A stretch of 64,000 bases of DNA, from NCBI GenBank assembly GCA_035295125.1, contig DATGJP010000116.1:62001-126000 (forward strand), written 5' to 3'. How positions within the stretch are numbered: position 1 is the stretch's first letter; the number at the start of each line of letters is the position of its first letter. The position numbers and the translations under genes were made by a program. Positions 42,049-50,976 of the stretch are shown one piece after another. This DNA comes from JAICMB01 sp035295125. GTDB lineage: Bacteria > Acidobacteriota > Terriglobia > Bryobacterales > Bryobacteraceae. The notes beneath the pieces were generated by a model that saw only the letters and a list, made by a program, of their open reading frames with translations, made no database searches and was not told where the DNA came from.

Positions 42049-44700
42049 TTATTCGTAGCGGAGCGCGACCATGGGGTCGACGCGCGTCGCTCGGCGGGCG
42101 GGAAGCCAACTCGCCAGTAAGGCGACGGCGGTGAGCAGGAGTGCGACGCCGATGAATGTCGTGGGGTCGGTTGCTCCGACGTTGTAGAGAAGAGTGGCGA
42201 TCAAGCGGGTCAGGGCGAGAGCACCTGCCAGGCCAACTGCCACTCCGATGAGTGCCAGCGCCAGGCCCTGTCCCAAAACGAGGCGGTAAACGTCGTTGCG
42301 GCTTGCGCCGAGGGCGGCACGGACTCCGATTTCATGGATCCGCTGCGTGACCGACCACGAAATGACGCCGTAGATTCCAATGCTGGCGAGGACGAGCGCA
42401 AGGACGGAAAAGAGGCCAAGCAGCAGTGCCGTCAAGCGGGGTTGCGCCGTTGATTGCGACAGGATTTTGTCCATCGTGCGGATCCGCGTGATCGGCTGGT
42501 CGCGATCGACCGACCAAATCACCTTTTCTATCGTTGCGACGAAGGGCTCGGGTTCGGTGGTTGTGCGCACGATGAGGTTGAGAGAAGGCCACAGGAAGGG
42601 GTCCTGGAGATAGGAGATATAAATCTCCGGTTGAGGCTCGGAGTTGAGTCCCCTCTGCCGCACGTTGCCGACGATACCTGCAATGGAGAACCAGGTTTTG
42701 TCGTCATTCGAGATGCGCTTTCCGACGGGGTCCTCTCCGGGCCAGAATTGACGCGCCATGGCCTCGTTGATCGTCGCAACAGCGGCGGATTTCGGGCCAT
42801 CCGACTCGGTGAAATCCCGCCCCTTCAGCAGCGGGATGCCTAGCGTGTTGCAGTAGCCGGGCCCGACGATATTGAAGCGGGCCTCGCGTTTCTTGTTGGG
42901 CGCCGGGTCGGGCTTACCTTCAATGCTGAAAGTGTCGGAGTCTTCATCGCGGGTGAGGGGAATATCCGCCGCAACTGTAGCCGATTCGACGCCGGGAAGG
43001 CCCTGCAGTCGATGGATAATGCCATCAAAGAACGCGGAACGCTGTGCCTGGACTTTGAACCTCGAACTATTGAGCGTAAAGCTGATGGCGAGCATGTTGT
43101 GGGTTCGCACGCCGGGATCGTTGTTTGCGAGAATCACGAAACTCTTAATGGTCAGGCCTGCGCCGGTCAGCAACACCAGGGCGAGGGCCATTTCGGCCGC
43201 GACGATCAGGTTGCGGATACGGTTGCGGTGCTTGCCCGAGGTAACGCTGCGGCTTCCTTCCTTAAGCGTTTCGTTCACATCGCTCCGGAAGATACCGACG
43301 GCGGGGATCAACCCTGAGATGAAGCCGGTCAGCAGAGAGACGATCAGGGTGAATGCGAGCACTGCGCCGTCGATGGTAATGCGGCCGGACGTGGTTGTGG
43401 CGAATGCGCTCTCGAACAGGGTTACCAGCGCGCGTAATCCGGCATTTGCGATCAGGAGACCGCCTAAGCCGCCGGCCAGGCCGAGCAGTGCGCTTTCGGT
43501 CAGCAACTGGCGTGCGATACGGAGACGGCTGGCGCCCAACGTGGCGCGAACGACGAGTTCCTTGCGGCGGGCCGCGGTGCGGGCCAGAATGAGGTTGGCC
43601 ACGTTCGCACATGCGATGAGCAGCACAAATCCAACCGCGCTCAAGAGGACGAGCAGCAACATGCGAACGTCGCGGACGAGGGCATCGCGGAGTGGGATGA
43701 TTCTCACTCCGCCGCTCTCCCTCTCTCCGTATTGCCGCCGCAGTTGGCGCGAGATGATCTCAAATTCCGCCTGCGCCTGGGAAATCGTGGCGCCGGGCTT
43801 CAAACGGCCCACCACGTATAAAAAGCCGTGGTCGCGATTCGGGTCGGGGCGCAGGGGAGTAACCACGTCGGGGGGCTGCGCGTAAGGGGAGTAGCCGAAT
43901 GCGGCGGGAAGCACACCAACCACAGAATAGTTCTCGCCACTGAGCTTGATGGTGCGCCCGAGGACGTTGGGGTCGCCGCCGAACTCGCGCCGCCACGTTC
44001 CTTCGGACAGCAAGACCACGTGATTCTTACCCGGCTGGCTCTCGTCCTCCCGAAAGTCGCGGCCCAGTATCGGGTTGAAGCCAAGCAGGGAGGAGAGCCC
44101 GGCGGAGACCGTCATGCCATGAATGCGCTCCGGGTGGTCTCCTCCGGTGATGTCGAAAGAGAGGTTTCGAAACGCGCCGATGTTTTGGAACGTGCGGCTC
44201 TGTGCTAACCAGTCGCGGAATTCAGGGTAGCTGGCGACGCCGAAATCGTGCGCGCTCGTTTCGGTGTTCGAAGCTATTTGCGTTGGCCAGAGGCGCATCA
44301 AGCGGCCCGAGTCGCGGAACGGAAGAGGCTTCAGCAGAAGCGCATTCACGACGCTGAAGATCGCGGTATTCGCACCGATGCCGAGGGCAAGGGTCAGAAT
44401 TGCAATAGCGGTGAATCCCGGATTCTTACGCAGGTTGCGAGCGGCGTAGCGCAGGTCCTGGAACAGACTTTCGACGGAAGGCAGGCTTCCGCGGTCGCGA
44501 TAGGTTTCCTTCACGGCTTCGATACCTCCTAACTTCAGAACCGCTTGCCGGCGCGCCTCAGCCGGTGTCATACCGATTCGCAGATTGTCCTCGATGTGGA
44601 GTTGAAGATGGAGTTCCATTTCAGCCGCCATCTCGCGGTCGCGGGACCGGCGGTTGAAAAGTCCAGACGTCCGAATCAAGTACGCGCGGAATCGTCTCAC
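42049..44700 (-). CDS. Orphan ABC transporter permease with N-terminal soluble domain (PadR-linked)
   Basis: An 883-residue permease of the acidobacterial duplicated type. Unlike the other two, it has an N-terminal helical domain of about 70 residues (REMAAEMELHLQLHIEDNLR, GMTPAEARRQAVLKLGG) before the first membrane helix (LALGIGANTAIFSVVNALLL). Two MacB core domains and two FtsX blocks follow, and it ends ATRVDPMVALRYE. GTG 44700 is chosen because it forms GTGA with the PadR stop; a longer start 19 codons upstream would run into padR. PadR probably represses this gene. Confidence 0.92.
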   Translation of the reverse strand: MRRFRAYLIRTSGLFNRRSRDREMAAEMELHLQLHIEDNLRIGMTPAEARRQAVLKLGGIEAVKETYRDRGSLPSVESLFQDLRYAARNLRKNPGFTAIAILTLALGIGANTAIFSVVNALLLKPLPFRDSGRLMRLWPTQIASNTETSAHDFGVASYPEFRDWLAQSRTFQNIGAFRNLSFDITGGDHPERIHGMTVSAGLSSLLGFNPILGRDFREDESQPGKNHVVLLSEGTWRREFGGDPNVLGRTIKLSGENYSVVGVLPAAFGYSPYAQPPDVVTPLRPDPNRDHGFLYVVGRLKPGATISQAQAEFEIISRQLRRQYGERESGGVRIIPLRDALVRDVRMLLLVLLSAVGFVLLIACANVANLILARTAARRKELVVRATLGASRLRIARQLLTESALLGLAGGLGGLLIANAGLRALVTLFESAFATTTSGRITIDGAVLAFTLIVSLLTGFISGLIPAVGIFRSDVNETLKEGSRSVTSGKHRNRIRNLIVAAEMALALVLLTGAGLTIKSFVILANNDPGVRTHNMLAISFTLNSSRFKVQAQRSAFFDGIIHRLQGLPGVESATVAADIPLTRDEDSDTFSIEGKPDPAPNKKREARFNIVGPGYCNTLGIPLLKGRDFTESDGPKSAAVATINEAMARQFWPGEDPVGKRISNDDKTWFSIAGIVGNVRQRGLNSEPQPEIYISYLQDPFLWPSLNLIVRTTTEPEPFVATIEKVIWSVDRDQPITRIRTMDKILSQSTAQPRLTALLLGLFSVLALVLASIGIYGVISWSVTQRIHEIGVRAALGASRNDVYRLVLGQGLALALIGVAVGLAGALALTRLIATLLYNVGATDPTTFIGVALLLTAVALLASWLPARRATRVDPMVALRYE

Positions 44701-45041
44701 GAGTGTTCCTGGCCGGGTGCGAGGAAGCGCGCCAGGATCGCTGTCGCCTGCTCCCATTCCTTGGCTTCCTTTTCGACCTGTTTCTTACCGGCTCGCGTCA
44801 GCTTGTAGTACTTCGCGCGGCGGTTATTGTCGGAGGTACCCCATTCGGATGCGATGTAGCCCTCCTGTTCGAGTTTCAGGAGTGCGGGGTAGAGGGTACC
44901 GTAATTCACCGCGAGAAGATCGCCGCTGATCTGTTCGATACGGCGGGCAATGCCGTAGCCATGGAGCGGCCCCATTGATTCGAGGGTCTTCAGAACCATC
45001 AGCGCCAGGGTGCCTTGCCAAACGTCAGCCTTCTTTTCCAT
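44697..45041 (-). CDS. PadR-family transcriptional regulator
   Basis: A 114-residue winged-helix repressor. It has the family pattern WQGTLALMVLKTLESMGPLH, GYGIARRIEQISGDLLAVNY, GTLYPALLKLEQEGYIASEW, then a basic RRAKYYKLTRAGKKQVEKEA. The C-terminal dimerisation helix is short. It is coupled to the permease gene by GTGA and has a 15-base palindrome directly over its translation start region, so autorepression of a two-gene operon is likely. The inducer is unknown. Confidence 0.95.
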   Translation of the reverse strand: MEKKADVWQGTLALMVLKTLESMGPLHGYGIARRIEQISGDLLAVNYGTLYPALLKLEQEGYIASEWGTSDNNRRAKYYKLTRAGKKQVEKEAKEWEQATAILARFLAPGQEHS

Positions 45042-45047
45042 AGCTCC

Positions 45048-45062
45048 TATTGGATTCCAATA
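45048..45062 (-). promoter_or_regulatory. Candidate PadR operator (palindrome)
   Basis: A perfect palindrome TATTGGA-T-TCCAATA, ending seven bases before the padR start codon and touching its AGGAGC ribosome site. Its position suits autoregulation. Confidence 0.65.
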
Positions 45063-45135
45063 TCAGATTGCCATAAGCGGCCCTAAAGGGCAAGAGACAA
45101 GCTGAGGCTTGCCTAACCGATACAATGGTCGATCC

Positions 45136-46403
45136 ATGGCGCCTCGACATGCCCCCTTGACTCGCAACCAGATTCGCAGCTTCTGGGCTTCCTGGGCAGG
45201 CTGGACCCTGGATGGTATGGATTCGTTCATTTACGCACTGGTTCTGGTCCCCGCGCTGAAGGATCTGCTGCCGCGTTCGGGAGTGCCCGCCACGGCGGCG
45301 AACACCGGCTATTACGGAGGCCTGTTATTCGCAATTTTCCTGATCGGGTGGGGCATGGCGTTTTTGTGGGGGCCAATCGGGGACCGCTTCGGGCGGGTGC
45401 GGACGCTGATGCTGACAATCCTTTGCTATTCGGTGTTTACATTTCTTGGAGCCCTGGCGACGAACGTCTGGATGCTGGGAGCTTTCCGGTTGCTCGCGGG
45501 CCTGGGGATTGGCGGCGAGTGGACGTTGGGCGGCATTATCGTCGCCGAGGAGTGGCCGGAGGAACGCCGCAAGATTGGCGCCGGCTTGATGCACACCGGG
45601 TACTACTTCGGCATCTTTCTCGCTGGGGTGGCAAATTGGGTGGTGGGTCCGCATTACGGGTGGCGGGGGCTTTTTGCGGTCGGTGGAATGCCGGCGCTTC
45701 TGGTCGGTTTCATTCTTTCGAGCGTGCGCGAGCCGCAGCGGTGGGAGCGGCAGGCGCATCGCGGGCTGGTGCAGCCGTTCGTGGCGTTGTTTTCCCCAAC
45801 GCTGCGGCGTCGTACGGTTTTGAACGCAATTTATTTGCTCATTTCGATGACAGGGTTGTGGGCGGGGTCAGTGTACGTGCCTGCATCCGTCACAACGCTT
45901 GCGGCGAAAGCGGGTTACGATGCGGGAATGGCGGCCAAACTTGCTTCCTACGCGACCATGGTGCTCTCGGCCGGCACGATCGCGGGATGCTTCTTCATGG
46001 CGCCGCTGGCGGAGCGCATCGGCCGCCGCGCAACACTTGGTTTGTATTTCGTGTTGATGTTCGCATCGATTGCCGGTGGCTTCGGCTGGGCCTTCTATCG
46101 GGGCGTTGACGCACTGCCGTGGTTCTTCGCCAGCCTTGCGTTTCTCGGCATCGGAGGCGCGAATTTCGCCGTGTACACATTGTGGCTGCCAGAGCAGTAT
46201 CCGACATCCTGCCGCGCCAGTGCGTTTGCATTCGCAACGTCGATTGGACGCTTCGTCGCGGCGGGTGTGACGTTTCTGGTTGGCGCGGCGATCTCGCACT
46301 ACCAGACGCTGGGGACTCCGATCGCGTGGACGTCTCTCGCGTTTATTGTTGGCCTGTTACTGCTGCCATTAGGAGAGGAGACGAAGGGGCATACCCTGCC
46401 GGC

Positions 46404-46407
<4 letters not shown>
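45136..46407 (+). CDS. MFS transporter (aromatic/carboxylic acid : H+ symporter-like)
   Basis: A 423-residue protein with about twelve helices. The early motif FWASWAGWTLDGMDSFIYAL and the loop 2-3 signature GPIGDRFGRVRTL are typical of the acid:H+ symporter branch. Further blocks are RLLAGLGIGGEWTLGGIIVA and LAERIGRRATLGL. ATG 45136 gives a normal N-terminus; a TTG nine codons upstream is in frame. The stop overlaps the ligase start as ATGA, which suggests that it imports the acid that the ligase activates. Confidence 0.88.
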
Positions 46408-47822
<1,415 letters not shown>

Positions 47823-47827
47823 GTGCG

Positions 47828-48688
47828 GTGCGGATTGGAATTCACACCTCCATTGCGGGATCGCTCCAGAAAGCCGCGTTAAAGGCCGTCGAACTCGGGG
47901 CAAACACGTTTCAGATCTTCTCGGCGAGCCCGCGGCAGTGGAAGGCGAATCCGCCGGATCGGTATCAGGTGAAGCTCCTGCGGGAGGCGAGGGAAAAGCA
48001 CGACCTGACGCCGCTCGTGATTCATGACAATTACCTGATCAACCTGGGTTCGTGCTCTGAGGCGCTGCGGGCGCAGTCGGTACTGGCGTTTCGTGGGGAG
48101 ATTGAACGGGCTCTGATCATTGGCGCCGAATACCTGGTGGCGCATCCTGGCAATTGCAAGGGGTACTCGGCGTCGGAGGGGATTGTCGCGGTAGTCCGGT
48201 CGCTGGCGGAGGCCTCGGCGGGATTGAATACACGAGGCCTGACGGTATTGCTGGAGAACACGGCCGGGTCCGGTGACGCGCTGGGCAGCCGTTTGGAGGA
48301 ACTTGCGCTGATGCGGCATTGCGCGCTTCAGGTTATGGACCTGCGGATCGGATTTTGTATCGATACGTGCCATTGCCTGGCCTCAGGGTATGACGTGTCG
48401 TCTTCAGCAGGTCTGCGGAAGACGGTGGCGGAACTGGACCGGGTGCTCGGGATCGAAAACGTCGGGGTGATTCACGCGAACGATTCCAAGACGCCGTTAG
48501 GGTCGCACGTCGACCGGCACGAAAATATCGGCGAGGGCTTTATTGGGGAGGACGGGTTCCGGCGGATTCTGCAGCATCCTAAACTGCGCAGCAAAGCGTT
48601 CATTTTGGAAACGCCGGTGGATGAGGAGGGGGATGATTTGCGGAATGTGCAGAGATTGAAAAAGCTGGCCGCGAGGAGTAAGACCTAG
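47828..48688 (+). CDS. nfo: Endonuclease IV (AP endonuclease)
   Basis: A 286-residue enzyme that cleaves DNA at abasic sites using three zinc ions. Family blocks: RIGIHTSIAGSLQKAALKAV, NTFQIFSASPRQWK, LVIHDNYLINLGS, LVAHPGNCKGYS, LLENTAGSGDALG, GFCIDTCHCLASGYD, VIHANDSKTPLGSHVDRHEN and FILETPVDE, which together give the metal-binding His, Glu and Asp residues. The start is GTG at 47828, five bases after the ligase gene. Length is normal for Nfo. Its end overlaps the convergent mutase gene by four bases. Confidence 0.95.
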   Translation: MRIGIHTSIAGSLQKAALKAVELGANTFQIFSASPRQWKANPPDRYQVKLLREAREKHDLTPLVIHDNYLINLGSCSEALRAQSVLAFRGEIERALIIGAEYLVAHPGNCKGYSASEGIVAVVRSLAEASAGLNTRGLTVLLENTAGSGDALGSRLEELALMRHCALQVMDLRIGFCIDTCHCLASGYDVSSSAGLRKTVAELDRVLGIENVGVIHANDSKTPLGSHVDRHENIGEGFIGEDGFRRILQHPKLRSKAFILETPVDEEGDDLRNVQRLKKLAARSKT

Positions 48689-50184
48689 CTTTCCTTGTAC
48701 TCACCGAACACGTTTCGCAGCCGGTCCGACATTTCGCCGACTGTTGCCAGCGCTTCGGCCGCCGCTAAAAGACGCGGCATCAGGTTGTCGCCTCCGCGGG
48801 CCGCCGATTCGAGTGCCGACAGACGCTCTTCCACCACGGCAGCACTGCGCGACGCGCGCAGCTCGCGGAGCCGCTCCACCTGCTGCCGCTCCAACTCCGA
48901 GTCAATCCGAAAAGTCGCAGGAGCCTGCGCATTCTCCAGGCGAAAGCGGTTCACGCCGACAATCACCTGTTCGCCGTGCTCGATTGCCTGTTGATATTCG
49001 TACGCGGCGTTCTGAATCTCCGTCTGGATATAACCCTTCTCAATCGCCGCCAGAGTCCCGCCCATCACGTCGATCTTCTCGATGTATTCGCGCGCGCCCG
49101 CCTCAATCTCATCCGTGAGACCTTCGATGTACACCGACCCCCCGAAAGGATCAGCCGTGTGCGTCACGCCGCTCTCGTGCGCAATAATCTGCTGCGTGCG
49201 AAGCGCCAGCCGGGCCGACTCCTCGGTTGGAAGTGACAGCGCTTCGTCGCGCGCATTCGTATGTAGCGATTGCGTTCCACCCAACACTGCGGCCATGGCT
49301 TGCATCGAAACCCGCACCACGTTGACGTCCGGCTGCTGCGCCGTCAGAGTTGAACCCGCTGTCTGCGTGTGAAAGCGCAGCATGCACGACCGCTCGCTCT
49401 TCGCCCCAAATCGCTCCCGCATGATGCGCGCGTAAAGCCGCCGGGCAGCACGATACTTCGCGATCTCCTGCAGAAAATTGTTGTGCGCGTTAAAAAAGAA
49501 CGACAGGCGGGGCGCAAACTCATCGACGTCCAAACCGGCGCGCAGCGCGGCCTCAATATAGGCGATCGCGTTCGCGAGTGTGAACGCGACCTCCTGAATC
49601 GCTGTCGAACCCGCCTCCCGGATGTGATAACCACTGATCGAAATCGTGTTCCACTCCGGCAACTCACGCCCCGACCACGCGAAGAGGTCGGTAATGATCC
49701 GCATCGCCTGCCGCGGCGGATATATATATGTACCGCGCGCGATGTACTCCTTCAGAATGTCGTTCTGTACGGTGCCGGACAACTTCCGTAGGTTCGCGCC
49801 CTGGCTTCTCGCCACCAGTACATAGAAGCTCAGCAGTATCGCCGCCGTGGAATTAATTGTCATCGACGTCGTGATGTCGTCGAGCCGAATGCCATCCAGG
49901 AGCCGCTCCATGTCAGCTAGCGAACAAATCGCTACACCGACGCGGCCTACTTCGCCGGCAGCCAATGGATGGTCCGAATCCATCCCCATTTGGGTCGGCA
50001 GGTCGAACGCCACCGACAATCCGGTGATGCCTTGCGACAACAGGTAGCGGTACCGCCTGTTGCTTTCTTCGGCAGTACCGAAACCGGCGTACTGACGCAT
50101 GGTCCACAACCGCCCGCGATACATGTCGGGATAGATACCCCGTGTGAATGGGAATTGTCCGGGCATTCCGGTATCAGCACTCAT
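48685..50184 (-). CDS. Methylmalonyl-CoA-mutase-type acyl-CoA mutase, large (catalytic) subunit
   Basis: A 499-residue TIM-barrel subunit of a B12-dependent acyl-CoA mutase. Signature blocks are TRGIYPDMYRGRLWTMRQYA, TGLSVAFDLPTQMGMDSDHP, YIYPPRQAMRIITDLFAW, WNTISISGYHIREAGSTA and HTADPFGGSVYIE. The B12-binding domain is absent and would be a separate small subunit, not seen here. The start at 50184 overlaps the stop of the small membrane-protein gene (ATGA). That removes the roughly 50-residue N-terminal extension usual in the family. Methylmalonyl-, isobutyryl- and ethylmalonyl-CoA are all possible substrates. Confidence 0.9.
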   Translation of the reverse strand: MSADTGMPGQFPFTRGIYPDMYRGRLWTMRQYAGFGTAEESNRRYRYLLSQGITGLSVAFDLPTQMGMDSDHPLAAGEVGRVGVAICSLADMERLLDGIRLDDITTSMTINSTAAILLSFYVLVARSQGANLRKLSGTVQNDILKEYIARGTYIYPPRQAMRIITDLFAWSGRELPEWNTISISGYHIREAGSTAIQEVAFTLANAIAYIEAALRAGLDVDEFAPRLSFFFNAHNNFLQEIAKYRAARRLYARIMRERFGAKSERSCMLRFHTQTAGSTLTAQQPDVNVVRVSMQAMAAVLGGTQSLHTNARDEALSLPTEESARLALRTQQIIAHESGVTHTADPFGGSVYIEGLTDEIEAGAREYIEKIDVMGGTLAAIEKGYIQTEIQNAAYEYQQAIEHGEQVIVGVNRFRLENAQAPATFRIDSELERQQVERLRELRASRSAAVVEERLSALESAARGGDNLMPRLLAAAEALATVGEMSDRLRNVFGEYKES

Positions 50185-50432
50185 GAACGTGAAATTCGAC
50201 GTGCGCGCAGAAACGAGGAGATACCGAACGCGCCCATAAGGATAATGAAGGGAACAGTCAAGGCAAGGCGAGGTCCGCTGCCCGGCTCGTGCAGGCTCTT
50301 GATGGCCGAGGGGATCGGGATGATCGCGAGAACGATGAAAAAGAAGCCGATAATCTGATTCCACATGATGTGGAGCGGCCGCACGACTCCAGGGAGGATG
50401 TGTTGTGCCAGTTTTCTGGTCTGAGAAAGCAT
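50181..50432 (-). CDS. Small two-helix membrane protein coupled to the mutase gene
   Basis: An 83-residue protein with two hydrophobic segments (IIGFFFIVLAIIPIPSAI and LALTVPFIILMGAFGISSF) and a basic C-terminus (RARRISRS). No family was recognised. Its stop overlaps the mutase start, so the two are translated together. It may be simply an operon passenger. Confidence 0.65.
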   Translation of the reverse strand: MLSQTRKLAQHILPGVVRPLHIMWNQIIGFFFIVLAIIPIPSAIKSLHEPGSGPRLALTVPFIILMGAFGISSFLRARRISRS

Positions 50433-50551
50433 CTACAACGCCTGTATACTAGTGTAACGAACGCTATTGTGGTGTATCAGTTCATCCGATAGATAGGTCA
50501 GGTAGCTACTTGAGGGACGTTGCTCCGTCAGCAAAAGACTTGAAACTAGGC

Positions 50552-50580
50552 TTGATTTCGGAACATCCAGAAAGTAGGGT
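50552..50580 (+). promoter_or_regulatory. Promoter for the gene at 50641
   Basis: TTGATT (50552-50557) and TAGGGT (50575-50580) are separated by 17 bases. Transcription would start near 50587, giving a leader of about 55 bases with AGGGGG before the GTG start. Confidence 0.5.
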
Positions 50581-50640
50581 ATCCTTAGAGCGGTACCGTA
50601 CTGAGGGCGTACCGGCTCCGAATCAGGAAGGGGGCAAGCG

Positions 50641-50949
50641 GTGGAAGAAAAACTGAAGGATTTGATGCAGGAGCTTGGAAATGCGATTAACGAATCGCTT
50701 TCCGACTCCGATCGCATTGCCGCCGCCATCGGCGAGATCAAACGCGCCGGCTATGACGTTTTCCTTGTGCTCGAAGCTACCATCGGATTCAATAAGCGCG
50801 ATGAGAACTCGGAAGACGAGGTCGAGACGGAAACCGAAGCAGAGCCCAAGCGCCGGTTTGAAGCCGCAAACGGCAAAATCAAGCTTACTACGCAGGATCA
50901 AAAATTCCTGAAGGCTTTAAAGATCGCGATCGACGAAGAAAACCACTAA
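50641..50949 (+). CDS. Hypothetical acidic protein, 102 residues
   Basis: No family was recognised. The N-terminal half is helical (VEEKLKDLMQELGNAINESL) and includes IKRAGYDVFLVLEATIGF. The middle is strongly acidic (ENSEDEVETETEAEPKRR) and the tail is a short mixed-charge helix (TTQDQKFLKALKIAIDEEN). GTG 50641 has AGGGGG upstream. It has a clear promoter and sits alone between convergent operons. Possibly a small regulatory or adaptor protein, but this is only a guess from its shape. Confidence 0.7.
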   Translation: MEEKLKDLMQELGNAINESLSDSDRIAAAIGEIKRAGYDVFLVLEATIGFNKRDENSEDEVETETEAEPKRRFEAANGKIKLTTQDQKFLKALKIAIDEENH

Positions 50950-50972
50950 GGAGGCAGGCGAAAGCGGCCTCC
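50950..50972. terminator. Hairpin between convergent genes (possible bidirectional terminator)
   Basis: GGAGGC pairs with GCCTCC, with an inner GC-GAAA-GC cap. It lies just after the hypothetical gene and just past the end of the VWA gene. There is no T-tract, so termination is only suggested by position. Confidence 0.45.
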
Positions 50973-50976
50973 CGGG

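Noticed and set aside
46119..46403. Longer N-terminus for the acyl-CoA ligase
   Set aside because: These 95 codons are out of frame within the MFS gene, and the ATGA overlap at 46404 is a clear start.
50185..50364. Longer N-terminus for the acyl-CoA mutase
   Set aside because: The extra 60 codons run through the coupled membrane-protein gene in another frame and do not resemble the usual mutase N-terminus.
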